The notes under the pieces: generated by a model
Databases searched by the model: none
What the model was told of the DNA's origin: nothing
What the model saw: only the letters and a program-made list of their open reading frames with translations
Shown: positions 33,301-43,186 of the stretch, in pieces
How positions within the stretch are numbered: position 1 is the first letter of the stretch
How the letters are laid out: each line of letters opens with the position of its first letter
Program-made: the position numbers and the translations under genes
DNA from: Cristatella mucedo
Taxonomy: Eukaryota > Bryozoa > Phylactolaemata > Cristatellidae
Length of the DNA stretch: 64,000 bases
Assembly (NCBI GenBank): GCA_009760855.2
Contig: WPIO01000010.1
Location: 1,575,001-1,639,000, forward strand
Reading direction: 5' to 3'

Positions 33301-36300
33301 GCAAGTAGAATGCACTAAATCAAGCAAGCAAAGCACACCTGAGAAAATATAAGTTCACTGAGGAAGGCAAAGAGAAAACTGCCTGGAACCAATTCATCTT
33401 GAGCTATGACTTAAATGGATGCAAGGTCATTGCATAGAGCACACACACAAAAGTCAGGAAGGCTGAGCTTGGCCTTCGTATTCAAATGTGCATTTCTAAG
33501 CAAAAATAAGGCAGTGTCCTGTGGCACGAATGCTGCCACCGTTAAAAGCAGTGTATGATTGTCAATATGCATATGCGTCTTCACCTGTACCCCCTGCACG
33601 AAGCTTAGCATAGAATAGTCCTTACCAGTACAAAATACCATCCTGAGTCTTCTGATAGAGGTCAGTCGAATGTGGATTTAAAGGAAGATAGGCCTTGCAG
33701 TCAGAGTCACTAATTAAGCATCTACAGAACACGAGAACATGTCACGGTCGTGTAACATCCCCAAGCAACAAGCAAATGGCATCCCGTGGAGAAAAAGGTT
33801 CGATATGTCAGGGTGTGGCAGCAGAGGAGTTGCATTCGGGGCTCAGCTTGCAGCTCGACTGCTGGTGGTCCATCTGCAGCTGCTCAAAACCAAGGACTGA
33901 AAAAAAGACTGGTGATCTAGTCCAACCTCACACAAAATCTCGAGCACTTTTTTTTCATCGGGCACAGTCATCTTTACAAATGTCTGTACAGATTGAGAAT
34001 CACATTTCCACATACAGACCCAACATCGTGTCGATGGTTCAGAGTAAGATGCTAATGTTAGAAAATGACGTTCGGAACAAACAAAATAGGCTTTCTGCTG
34101 ACAAGGTTTGGATATCAAAATTCTCGTAAGATACAGTCAAAATTTACATAAGAAGCATGTTTAGGGACGTCTACGCGACCTTAAGCAGCTTCAAAATGCT
34201 TGCACAAGCTTAGAGTGAATCAGTTCACCAGCTTGTCAGTACACACCCGCAATCACATTTATGGCATTACTAGCAACAAATAGTGAATTTTTTCATCAAA
34301 CGATTATTTTTAGCAGTGGTTTAATGTGTTATGTAAAATATGGAACCAACTCGTATTGCTACTTAGTGGTACTCTCGCCCAGCGCTTAAAAGTACGATAG
34401 CCACGCAAGAACTTCAAGAGTCTTTTTTCCTTCTACGTAAACCGTTATACAAAAAAGGTACGACGCTCGACGTCTTCACGTACCGAGTACATACAAGATC
34501 AAACACGCACAGACCACTGAGACATCCAAGGACATTGCTCTTAACATATCTATTCTGTCATCATGTTGACCTTATTCCAAAGTTGTAAAGCATAATATTG
34601 AGCAACTTATGTACACTGCATGATTGATACAAACATACACACTCACACGCAAACGATGATCGTCACAGAAGATATGCCCTGACACAAGTACTCGCGAGCA
34701 AATGGTGTGTCCTACATACATCTTAGCAAAGATTGTGAAGAAAACTAGAAAGACGGCTCAAGCCGTCATTCTAGTTTTATACTCGGCAACGCATTACTTA
34801 CAAGAATACAGGTTCTTGTACTGCTGATGCTCAAAGTGACATCAAAAGACATTCAACTAAAGATTGAGAAGAGCATCTCATGTTCATGTTTGTTGCTTTA
34901 GCAAGCTAATAGCAATTAGGATGCCGTCGAGTGATTCTCTGTCACCCAGATTCTACCCCGCGGTAGGCAAACCTTTCAAGGCAACTCGAAGACTTGACCA
35001 CAGGGCACAGGACGCACCGACTGCAGACAGTCTGGTCTCCAAATGTGCGTGGGCTCCAGCCGTACAAGATTGAGGCTCATACTCTTCCTCCCGAGCGTGC
35101 CTTCCTACCGAGCGTGCCCACGTATGCGGAGGAAAACTCGGCTAGTTCGGCATTGCCTTTACGGAAAGCCGCAGCATATTTCAGACGATTCCATACAAGA
35201 GAAGGACACTGAATAATAACTGCCCACTTCGGGCACAGATCGTTCGTATCTTTTCCGTTCTACCATTGACTGCACGTAAATCGTTCATGAGCTATCTCAA
35301 AAGACGGGGATGGAAGGGCCTCGGACCGGTTCTGCCAAATAACTTATCACTATGCGTCAAACAGCTAAAGTCAAAAAATCTGCATGCAGCGCTCAAATGC
35401 CGCATCAAAGTTGGCCATACTAACTTGTTTATCCAATCAGAGAATGCCTCTAGCTCATTGTCGCGCACCGAATGTGTGGTGCCTTCACTGGACGCCTGAG
35501 ACGAGCCGCCCACGTGCTTGACATCTTCGCGAGTCTTCACTTGCTGCTTGAAATGCTTTCCAACATTTCGCAACTCCTCGAGCTTATCGTACATCTGCAA
35601 TACACATATAGATAGTGCTTGATGGCACCTAGCCGAAACTTATTCAGACCGAACTGCTTACAGCAGACCAGCCCAAAATCAGAGTAGAAATACGATGCAA
35701 ATGGGTTCCCCGGTATGAAACGACATGCTGTCGTTAGTCTGCACTAAGCCAAACACTCAGCCTACCTGCACCATGTAACGGCAGCCTAGCTCGGCATGAC
35801 ACATCTACCACCACACCAAGCTGATATAATGAAATGTATCTCCCATCTGTAACTCTGCAAGCCACAAGGACCAGTGTTGGTGATATGCTGGCTGTAGATT
35901 TTTCACTAGCCTGCTCAAAATGCAAGTGACTTTGGGTGCCCCTGCACTAGCCAGCAGACTTTTTCCGCAGCGAAGGAAAAGTGAGAAGCAGCAGCTGAGT
36001 GAGTAATAATAATAATAATAATAATAATACACATTATAAAGCACCCTCTGAGAACTTCATCTCTTTCTAGGCTCTTTACATTTGCTGCAAAGGGAAGCGC
36101 GATTGAATGGTGAGTAATATCATGTTTGATAAACAACATGGATAACATAGTTAGGGGTGACATGCACAGGGTCAGCATGCAAGTGTGGTTAGTGGCAGCA
36201 TGCACAGAGTCAGCACGCATAAGCACACGAAGGACGAATCACGGGGACCGACTAAATGCTGTCCTAAATAGGTGCGTTTATAAGTTCTTTTTAAATGTGG

Positions 36301-39300
36301 TCAAGTCGGGGGATGCTGTGACGAAAGTCGGGAGTGAGTTCCAAGGAGGTGAGTTAGCAGCAGCTGAGTTCGAGGCGGTCGAGGGAGTTCGCAGTAGCAG
36401 CTCGGGACGGCTGGAAAGGACGCGACACAGTCGGCAGCAGGAGAGAAGATGCTGTTGCATAAGACTTGTGGAAGTGAGATCCAGTCTAGTACCATCTGGG
36501 AAAAAGCTTCGGTTGTCTTTAAGCCAAGGAATGAAGCAGCCAATTGATTTCCATAGGCGACCTGAGGGCACGACCCCGACGGCACGACGTAAAAGGTGAA
36601 GCTGGTGACCAGTTCAATTAGGAATGAAGGAACCAAGCCACAGCGAGGCTTTGAGGGTCAGAGCAAGAATTCTGCTCTGCATCCTCGATCAACCTCGAGC
36701 CCATCGCAATGCCAAAGTCACATGAGATACTTGACTGAACCGCTTGGATTTGTTTACCACCCTTGCAGCCACATTCATCACTAGCTGTCGAGGCCTGATG
36801 GCTTTTTTAGTGGCCCAGCCGAAAACTTACAAATGACTGTAGTAAAGCATAGAGAGAACAAAGGAGCATCAAGTAAGATCACTAAGCAGCCGCGGAGGCG
36901 GTAGACAGTAAGCCCTAATCTTAGATGGAGATTGAGTACTGTAGCTTGAATCACGACTGAAATTTCTCCAACCACCGACAAGCCGTGAAGAGCAGCTGAC
37001 GTTGGGCAACGAATACGAACAGATTGTAATCGAATGCAAGTACACTTAATATACGACTGCTTCAGCACTGAGCTACTCAGCTCCGAGCTAACTAGAGTCA
37101 CATGCGGCCATCGCACACTGCTTCGTTTGGGGAGAGGGAGGGATGAAAGATTGCAGTAAAACTGAATAGAGAGGATCATTAGATATCATAAATAAAAAAT
37201 GACCCTCTGTAGCTGAACTTATGAGCTGAATGCACCTAGTGATAAGAAGCGCACACTTTAGCAACGAAAATATGTTTACACTTGGCTAGAGAATCATGGC
37301 CCAGCGAGAAACACTAGAGAATCATAGCCCTGCCACAAGATCAGCGAGCGGGTTATCGGTGCCGACTATTCCTCATTATTGCATAGCCTTTCACACAGCT
37401 GTTTCTGTGGATGTGCTTGAGCTTGAGATTCCCAATCTTTAGTAAATGTATATAAATGTATAATTTATAATTTAATATAATAAAATTTAATAATATAAAT
37501 ATATTTATCTAATTAGATAATTACCCAATCTAATAAAGTAAATCTAGTAAATGAAAGCAGAAGACACTGAGACCCGCAGCTTGCAAGGGCAGCGGCTCTC
37601 TTTTCTTCGTGAGGTGTCAACAGGAAGCTGAATAATACGTGCTCACGCACTCAGCGGAATCATAAGCTGCCAACGAGATGATAAATCACCAAACTGATGT
37701 GAAAATACCCGTGATTTTTTCTAACTCACTGTCGCCAGGCCTAGCGATTGAGCTAGAAGGCCTAGACCACTCTAACGATATCCACCGGTGTAAGAAAGCC
37801 ATATCTGTCAGACAGCCAGCAGTGAGCCCAGCCTAACACTCCATGGTTAAAGGCATGCCACACCACCAAGTACAGCTAGCACTAAGCACCAAGCTAACTC
37901 AATTGCTCATAACACTAGGCGTGCATGTAATATTAAATATATCCTACACAACGGTGGTGTAACTCAGAGTGAACTCGGAAAACTCAGAGTAAAAAGAAGA
38001 TTTGTCACTCAGCCCGGCTAAATGCTGAAACTATCCATAAACTGAAGCTGAACTGAACAAACTGTAGCCCCATCATTTGAGCTTTGCTTATTTACTATCT
38101 ATCTTGCATAGACCGAACTAGCATCGAAAGAATTTTTCCAAGACAATATACAGCAAACGTTGCCCAGAGTTGATCATATAAAATTCTGAGAGAGTAAATG
38201 TAGCTTTAGAGGTGTCTCTACAATAATATCATTACTAAAGAGTCCCACGCCACGAAGGAACTGCGCAGATATGGGCATTTATCCCCTAGCCGGATCCGAT
38301 CATAGATTACACAAATGGCTTATTCGGCTAGCTCTTAGCTAGCAACACGGCAGCCAGTACAACATTGCACATTGCTGGGCCATTGCACCCTTGGTTACGT
38401 GGCAACGTGGCATCAAGCCATAAAAAGTTGCAGCTGGGTACGTCATCATTAGCTCATACGAGGATGCAGTGCGCAGTCATTGAATTTCATGAGCTGACAA
38501 AATCATTGAATTTCATGAGCTGACAAAATGACTTGCTTGATTTCATATCTGTTAGCAATCATACAATATACCTCGATACATCACAGGGAGTATATGGATT
38601 TACTGTCTCCATTAGGCCTAGTACATCTAGTGCAACCATAAAATGCTCAGCTAAGTCTTTGAACTCGGCAGAAGCAAAAGGCTTAGATCAGCTACTGCAA
38701 AAGGAAATCAAGCCATAAAAATTTACCCGCCCGGGTCACGTGACACTCGCGAGAGCGCTCGGCGCAGTACCAGGGCAGGCGGGCCCAGCCAACCTCCACG
38801 CTGCTGCTGTGAAACGGAAGCCTGTCGTCGCTATCGAGCTCAGCCGCCTGACACGGCGAGTCTTAGCGAGTCTTAGCCAGTGTCGCATGCGAACAAAGTA
38901 CTCTCTTGAGGCGCCACGGACTCGTTTCTCTCGGTCGATACGCCGACCTGCAATCAAATCATAAACGCTAAAAGACTTACCAGCCGGAACTCCACCATGT
39001 CGATTTTGCCGTCCCTGACGTTCACGTCATACTGCTTGATCAGGTCGCGCACCTCGTAGCCGGCCAGCTTGTGGCCGCACACCTCCAGCGCGTGTCCCAG
39101 CTCGGACGAGGAAATGAACCCGCTGCCGTTCGTATCCAGCTGCAACGAGCGCTCTGCTCTGCCACGCGAGCACGAAACACGCCCGTCGCAGGGACGGCGA
39201 AAAAAGGGGCCGCCGCCGCAGCAGCAGGAGCCCCAGCTGTCGGGGGGGGGGTGAATGCATATATATATATCTATCTGACTCACGCAGCGAGAGAGCCGAT

Positions 39301-39879
39301 AGGCCGCATCCGATGGAGAACTCGTCTCTCTCGCCCCCCCCCCCCCCGCTGCGACTGCCGCCCGACGCCGATTCGCACGCTCGAACGGCGGCGCTTATCG
39401 CCCTCCACTCAGAGAGACTTCGGCGAGAGTCGGCGCAGTTCGGAACGGCGGCTCGCCCGCATTCATTGCTCGGCCGCGACCCGCGGCGCGTCGGGCAGAT
39501 AGGTGCCGTCTAAAGCGCTCTCCTGCCGCCATCCACCCACCCCACCACCCACGAAGCGCGGCCGGCCGGCGATGCGAGCAAAGCCCGCGCACAAAGAGGC
39601 TCCGCGCGCGCAGCGCGCAGCCGGCCGACGATGGACCGAGAGCGCGAGCCTCACAAGCGAGAGCCCGCCGTCTGGGAAACGCGCCCGGACGAGCCGGGCG
39701 GCACTCGCCCGGCTGCCGCGGGCATACGCGCGCGGTGGCCGGGCGGCGCCCGATGCGGCATAACGTAAGCGTCCGAATAGAGCGACCGATCGCGCGAGCG
39801 CGCCACCTCGTACCGTCTTAAACAGCTCGCTCAGCTCGGCGAGCTTGTCAGCACCAATAGTGGAAGCCTGATCGGCCAT
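26402..39879 (-). CDS. plastin/fimbrin, complete ten-exon gene
   Basis: Ten exons with GT-AG introns give a predicted 615-residue protein (human plastins are about 630). Residues 1-75 hold two EF-hands, followed by four calponin-homology domains at roughly 118-232, 260-375, 386-493 and 507-612, the tandem actin-binding cassette of plastin/fimbrin. Recognisable blocks include [13 protein letters not shown] (EF loop 1), [47 protein letters not shown] in variant form, [82 protein letters not shown] and the C-terminal LMIRGMQN. Plastins crosslink parallel actin filaments in microvilli, stereocilia and cell cortex, and calcium on the EF-hands loosens bundling. The start was chosen at 39879 because [17 protein letters not shown] aligns with plastin N-termini; no other Met lies nearby in frame. 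Introns are about 674, 3386, 1703, 1570, 1115, 393, 948, 96 and 1745 bp. The second EF-hand looks degenerate. Confidence 0.97.
27065..27415. repeat. compound (CT)n (TA)n (CTAT)n microsatellite in plastin intron 9
   Basis: CT units, then TATC/TATATC mixtures, a long TA core at about 27177-27252, then CTATCT and CT units. The hybrid units show slippage crossing between motifs. Confidence 0.97.
27425..27605 (-). mobile_element. type-1 SINE, minus orientation
   Basis: CTAGCTGATTCAACAGCCTC, the CCGCTCACCACCGCTTGCAG body and CACTCGAACCCACGACTAG (B box in reverse) match the other type-1 copies. It lies beyond the 3' end of the long TA/CT repeat, in plastin intron 9. Confidence 0.7.
28080..28240 (+). 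mobile_element. family-A LINE 3' tail in plastin intron 9
   Basis: The UTR motif CATGTTGTTTATCAAGCATG and ATTCAATCACGTTTCCCTTT is followed by TAAAGCGCCTAGAAAGAGAT, the GGGCGCTTTATCAAGTGC end and a TTATTATTATT run. It lies within 60 bp of the exon 9 donor. Confidence 0.7.
28297..28550 (-). CDS. plastin exon 9 (CH3/CH4, residues 482-566)
   Basis: The acceptor is CTCTTTGCAG and the donor GAG|GTGAGAG; 254 nt ending in phase 0. The intron before it is only 96 bp. It reads [52 protein letters not shown] and [11 protein letters not shown]. Confidence 0.97.
28647..28925 (-). CDS. plastin exon 8 (CH3, residues 389-481)
   Basis: The acceptor is TATAGCTTTAG in reverse complement and the donor CTAG|GTAAGAAG; 279 nt. 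It reads [52 protein letters not shown] and DGNPTLVL. Confidence 0.97.
28983..29100 (-). mobile_element. variant LINE/SINE tail in plastin intron 7
   Basis: TAGCATCTTAAGAGAACTAA, TCTCTTTCCAGGCACTTTAC and TATGCTGGAACGGAAGCAT match the variant tail of 45390-45450. Confidence 0.5.
29448..29575 (+). mobile_element. truncated type-1 SINE in plastin intron 7
   Basis: GTAAGCGGTGACGGCACACTGG-like head, AAGGCTCTTCGATCGCTAA and AAAAGAGGCTGTTAGATCAG, the type-1 end. Confidence 0.55.
29874..30078 (-). CDS. plastin exon 7 (end of CH2, residues 321-388)
   Basis: The acceptor is CCCCGAACAG and the donor CGCA|GTAAGTGC; 205 nt ending in phase 1. It reads [40 protein letters not shown] and the acidic linker ending EETREER, which leads into CH3 as in all plastins. 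Confidence 0.96.
30472..30732 (-). CDS. plastin exon 6 (inter-CH linker and CH2, residues 234-320)
   Basis: The acceptor is CGTTTCAG and the donor AGG|GTGCGC; 261 nt, phase 0 on both sides. It reads [42 protein letters not shown] and the YLLGQIAP block. The stretch after QIAP is shorter than in vertebrate plastins and does not resemble theirs. Confidence 0.95.
31848..32055 (-). CDS. plastin exon 5 (end of CH1, residues 164-233)
   Basis: The acceptor is TTTTGTAG and the donor CGA|GTAAGTAGG; 208 nt ending in phase 0. It reads [45 protein letters not shown] and [12 protein letters not shown], all hallmark plastin CH1 blocks. Confidence 0.97.
33085..33180 (-). mobile_element. family-A/type-2 tail fragment in plastin intron 4
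   Basis: AATAATAATAATAATAGG is followed by TATAGCGCCCAAAGAGAAC and TAATCTCTATCCTGGCGCTT, the conserved tail in minus orientation. Confidence 0.65.
33626..33721 (-). CDS. plastin exon 4 (CH1, residues 132-163)
   Basis: This 96-nt exon lies between acceptor TTCTGTAG and donor TG|GTAAGG. It completes K132 and reads [20 protein letters not shown], then [11 protein letters not shown]. This matches the plastin stretch with conserved Asp-Cys and Pro-x-Asn-Pro followed by D-L-F/Y and D-G-I. It closes the frame exactly between exons 3 and 5, which strongly supports the model. Confidence 0.95.
34741..34778. repeat. near-perfect 38-bp palindrome in plastin intron 3
   Basis: AAAACTAGAAAGACGGCT, the two-base centre CA, and AGCCGTCATTCTAGTTTT pair over 17 of 18 positions. 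Confidence 0.9.
35425..35594 (-). CDS. plastin exon 3 (linker and start of CH1, residues 76-131)
   Basis: The acceptor is GTATTGCAG and the donor AA|GTTAGT (170 nt, ends in phase 2). It reads the linker [21 protein letters not shown] and the CH1 opening helix [11 protein letters not shown], matching the conserved plastin GTSE..SEGTQHSYSEEE..AFVNWINK region. Confidence 0.95.
36008..36355 (-). mobile_element. family-A LINE 3' end in plastin intron 2
   Basis: Reverse complement reads [20 protein letters not shown], the shared UTR, the tail TGTAAAGAGCCTAGAAAGAG and a TTATTATT run. It is a near copy of 43288-43640. Confidence 0.75.
36356..36850 (-). mobile_element. family-B LINE ORF2 C-terminal fragment in plastin intron 2
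   Basis: Minus-strand reading gives [20 protein letters not shown], then a [13 protein letters not shown]-like segment and the [11 protein letters not shown] to [12 protein letters not shown] region, which corresponds to family-B copies at 54700-55080 and 20423-20640. It directly abuts a family-A end, giving a composite. Confidence 0.6.
37150..38700. other. plastin intron 2, repeat-poor
   Basis: AT-rich stretch at 37440-37530 (TAATTTATAATTTAATATAA) and otherwise unremarkable sequence apart from the small duplication at 38477. Confidence 0.6.
38477..38530. repeat. 26-27 bp tandem duplication in plastin intron 2
   Basis: TCATTGAATTTCATGAGCTG followed by ACAAAA occurs twice in a row. Confidence 0.9.
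38981..39139 (-). CDS. plastin exon 2 (EF-hands, residues 23-75)
   Basis: The acceptor is CGTTGCAG and the donor CTG|GTAAGTC; 159 nt, phase 0 on both sides. Loop 1 (D24[11 protein letters not shown]35) has canonical calcium ligands. Loop 2 (residues 61-72) has Val at positions 1 and 3, where plastins normally have Asp and Asn/Asp. Confidence 0.96.
39814..39879 (-). CDS. plastin exon 1 (start codon, residues 1-22)
   Basis: The ATG is at 39879-39877, followed by 22 codons ending in LSELFKT. The donor is ACG|GTACGAG (phase 0). It encodes the N-terminal segment and the first helix of EF-hand 1. The start context has G at +4. The frame upstream of the ATG stays open for some distance without another ATG, so the 5' end is chosen by family alignment. 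Confidence 0.88.
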
Positions 39880-40679
39880 TCGCTCACAACGACGCACCAC
39901 GAAGCCGCAAGCCGGGACGCCACACTGATTGACAACAGGTACCGCAGCGCGGCCGGTGTGTGGTCACGTGCGTAAGAGGCCGTTTCCTATTGGTTATATG
40001 ACCCGGCGACGCCCCTTTAAGCATATGATTAGTGGGATTAATCACCAGCTGCATTCTCTTCGCCGAAATTATCATTTATGAGGTCACCCATAATCATCGA
40101 CCGTCATCGGAAAGCATAGTCAAGAGCCGGCCTGAAGTGGGTCGCGACATCGCACCGCCGCCGCCGCGCCCGCCGCCCGGCGGCTCGAGCCACCGCCTCC
40201 GTACGCCTACCGGCGCTCTCCCGAGTTGCTCGATGCGTTTACGAGCCTCGCTGTGCGCGCAAGAGGTTCCCGACTAGAAAGGCAGCCCTCTGCGATCGTC
40301 CTAATACTTTCTCCGTCCGCCTTTGTTCGCCGGGCGCCAAAAAAGGGACGGAGGCGTTTCGCCTGCTTGCTATGTAAGCAGTGCCACTGCGACTTAATTG
40401 ACCGTTCGTCGCCGTCATACCGTGCGGCCCAACAGCGCATTCTGCGGCGGAGTGCATGCCCGAGGCAGGGCAGCACGCTCCCCCCCTTCTCAGCCCCCCC
40501 CACCCACCCACCCACCCACCCGGCTCATTCGGACTCGCGCTCGCGGCGGCGCGGTCTCGCATCGCGCGCCGCGTCCCGGTCACGGCGGCGCGCAGTCCGC
40601 CGAACGACGTCGGTACGCCCTCAGCTCTCCCGGTCACAAGGGGCTAAGTATGAATCTAAATGTGTGCGTGCGTGCGTGT

Positions 40680-40805
40680 ATAATTTATTTGTCGAACGCT
40701 CCAAGAGAACTTTATCTCTACCCAGGCGCTTGGCACATACCGCGGGGGGCCACGAGCCCATGACTCGGGTCGTTTAAAGCTCACCCCTGAGCCAAACCAG
40801 TGCAG
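40680..40805 (-). mobile_element. type-2 tRNA-derived SINE, minus
   Basis: AACGCTCCAAGAGAACTTTA, TCTACCCAGGCGCTTGGCAC, CCACGAGCCC (B box) and TGAGCCAAACCAGTG (head) match type-2 copies in reverse. Confidence 0.65.
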
Positions 40806-40814
40806 GGCGGTCAT

Positions 40815-40935
40815 TTTAACTGCCTCATTTATCTAGCAGCAAGCAGAAGAGCCTTGCAGCTTAAAGAATGACCCTTGCACAACTCAAACCCACGATCGGC
40901 GTCGCGGCTTGCTAGCACCTTACAGCCGAGGCCCC
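40815..40935 (-). mobile_element. type-1 SINE fragment, minus
   Basis: AACTGCCTCATTTATCTAGC, GCAGAAGAGCCTTGCAGC and CAACTCAAACCCACGATC parallel type-1 minus copies. It lies next to a type-2 copy in the same orientation. Confidence 0.5.
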
Positions 40936-41030
40936 ACACGCGCCCGGCCTGAAACAAAATGGCGACGGAGCAAGTTTCCTCGCTCGCCACTTGTGCGCGA
41001 CCACGCACGCCAGGCATCTGGCGCGGGCGA

Positions 41031-41034
<4 letters not shown>

Positions 41035-41100
<66 letters not shown>

Positions 41101-41166
41101 GGAGAGACAGACAGAGAGAGGGGAGACAGACAGAGAGAGGGGAGACAGACAGACAGAGACAGAGAG
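41035..41166. repeat. (GA)n and (CAGA)n compound microsatellite
   Basis: GA units at 41035-41062, CAGA units to 41100, then mixed GGGGAGACAGACAGAGAG repeats. Confidence 0.96.
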
Positions 41167-41169
41167 CCG

Positions 41170-42000
41170 GCTCGCCGCGCACATAAGCCGGCAGAGCAGC
41201 CGCTCATTTGGCCATGCGCAAGAGAGGGGATCAAATGGGCGTGCGGCACCTCGCGCTCAGCGCCTCGCAAGAAAGAGGCGGGTCGGCGGCCATCGAAGTA
41301 AGAGCGCGTCGCACTCTTTCCGGCGCGCGCTGCATTCAAACGTGGGCACGCACTGCGTGCAATCAGCCGAAGCCTACGCGACGGGCTTGGGTCGCACGCT
41401 AGATAACTATTAAAAAATAGTAATAGCTATAATATAACTATTAAACTATAATATAACTATTAATGATAACTATTAAAACCGTGAAAATGCTTCATCGTGC
41501 GGCGGCGGCGGCGGCGGTGGTGACTACCTCCGAGCCGAGAGACCATCAGAAGTTGCAAGTATTGTTTGGTGCCGACAGAGTCCAGACTCGCGTCCATCGC
41601 CGCTTAATGGCGTCACTGCCTGCCGAATGAGCGGACCGCCTGCTGTTCAAGTACTTTCTCGGGCAGGTGATTGCGACTTTTAATTTCTAATTAATAAAGG
41701 CAAAGCAAAGAATTTTGAAAGCTCCTAGCAAAGTGGCCCCCCCTTAAGGAAGACTCGCACCGCTGAATAGTCCAGCTGCACGTGTTCCAAACGTCCGCAT
41801 CCTTATTCCGGAAAGACCTCGGCCGGTTCGCTCACGCGGTGCAAACTTCCTGAGCCCAAATGTCCGTAGCCGAAATGCGTCCGGGGCCGAAACATCTGAA
41901 CCGAAACTTCGGTAGCTTCGTTAAGCTAGTCTCGTGCACCGTGACGTCGACCATGGGTGCTGAAGCCATTTCCACATAAAAGTGCCACGTGCGGTCGGGT
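41170..42000. other. upstream of plastin, no gene seen
   Basis: Contains an AT-rich run at 41405-41475 with repeated AATATAACTATTAA and the GGC repeat. No coding evidence. Confidence 0.5.
41501..41522. repeat. short (GGC)n
   Basis: Six to seven GGC units. Confidence 0.85.
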
Positions 42001-42009
42001 AGCAAAGAG

Positions 42010-42081
42010 ATCAATGCGCTGATCAAAGCACAGATCAATGCGCTGATCAAAGCACAGATCAATGCGCTGATCAAAGCACAG
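42010..42081. repeat. 24-bp unit repeated three times
   Basis: Three perfect units each beginning ATCAATGCGCTGATCAAAGC and ending ACAG, followed by a partial fourth. Confidence 0.97.
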
Positions 42082-42118
42082 ATCAAGAAAGACTTTGAGT
42101 CATAGTATCTCGGCAATT

Positions 42119-42122
<4 letters not shown>

Positions 42123-42150
<28 letters not shown>
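42123..42150. repeat. (GA)n microsatellite
   Basis: Fourteen GA units. Confidence 0.95.
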
Positions 42151-42153
<3 letters not shown>

Positions 42154-42363
42154 GCAAATGGACAACAATCTTGTTTTTCTCTCGCTCGCGTACGTTCCGT
42201 CGCATGGCGGCTTGAGCAGGGCAATAGGTAGGAATACCAATGCAGTGGCGCGTTGTGCTCCTCCGACTAAGTCACGTGCCGCGGAGAACCTCGATCGTTG
42301 GTTTAGAGCTGCAATGACGACCATGTGATGTACTTGTGATGGGTTCATCTATTGCTCATGCGA

Positions 42364-42593
42364 GAGCGAGAAATCTTCGTTGCTTGTACCAGTTGTAGCT
42401 CTTAACCTTCACGGGAGGTATGTGCCCGAGGTAACGGCTGCATTAGCTACAATAAATTTAGACACTCCTACGTATGGTGAGCGAGAAATCTTTGTTGTCT
42501 CTATCAATTGTAGCTCTTAACCTTCACGGGAGGTATGTGCCTGAGGTAACGGCTGCAGTAGCTACGACGAATTTAGACACTTCCACTAATACC
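42364..42593. repeat. 115-bp tandem duplication
   Basis: GAGCGAGAAATCTTCGTTG at 42364 recurs as GAGCGAGAAATCTTTGTTG at 42479, and the following TAGCTCTTAACCTTCACGGG, GGTAACGGCTGCA and TTTAGACACT match throughout with scattered differences. Confidence 0.93.
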
Positions 42594-42894
42594 ACTAGCA
42601 GTCTTTGTCTGCACAGGGACACAGGGTCGGGGCTCGCGAAGGCATGGAAGCCGGGGGGGGGGGGGGGGAGGGAGGGCACGGGATGCACGAAGCGGTATTC
42701 CGGCTATTCGAGCTCACTGCATAGTTTTTTTTTGGTTACGGGTTGCCATGTCTGTTGCCTAGATCTCTCCGCCTGAGTGGCGCAGCATTGACTCGCCCGA
42801 AGTGTGTACACGTTCCAGCAACCGTAAAAATCAGGTCCAGGCGTCGTCCGCGATACAATGCTCAGCCTTTTACATTCAAGTTACGTGCGAATTA

Positions 42895-42985
42895 AGCTTT
42901 ACAGGTTAAATTCAAAGTGCCTTGAAAGAGATCAAGTTCTCTGAGAGCGCTATACAAATGTATCATTACTATTAATATTAACACG
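42895..42985 (+). mobile_element. family-A tail fragment
   Basis: AAAGTGCCTTGAAAGAGATC, then TTCTCTGAGAGCGCTATACA and ATTACTATTAATATT form the conserved LINE/SINE 3' tail. Confidence 0.6.
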
Positions 42986-43186
42986 GTCAGTGCAAGGCCT
43001 ATTTAAGAGCTGCCGATTCGCCGCTTGCTGGCGCTCACACGATTCCGGGCCAATTGTTATACACTTGGCCATCCGGATAACGCTGCCGCCCGCCGCATCG
43101 TAGCAGGTGACCAGCAGTAAACCTTCAGTCAATTAAGTATTTTTATGAAATACGATGCTAGCGACATTAACTCAAAGCATCAGTCG

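Larger units (their letters stand above)
38700..40650 (-). promoter_or_regulatory. CpG-rich 5' region of the plastin gene
   Basis: This block is far richer in CG dinucleotides than its surroundings and covers exons 1-2, intron 1 and about 750 bp upstream. It includes runs such as GCGCGCGAGCG and CGCCGCCGCCGC, plus C-rich runs near 39337, 40480 and 40495. Such blocks often mark animal promoters. No TATA box or initiator stands out; the transcription start is not placed. Confidence 0.4.

Noticed and set aside
33843-34118. Minus-strand 91-codon frame considered as plastin exon 4
   Set aside because: The 96-bp exon at 33626-33721 matches the conserved CH1 sequence and fits both phases; this frame does not.
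36278-36636. Minus-strand frames that could be extra plastin exons
   Set aside because: They match LINE ORF2 ends found elsewhere in the window, and the plastin frame closes without them.
39313-39763. Long GC-rich frames on both strands around plastin exon 1
   Set aside because: They lie in CpG-rich intron 1 or upstream DNA and are Arg/Ala/Pro-biased as expected from composition.
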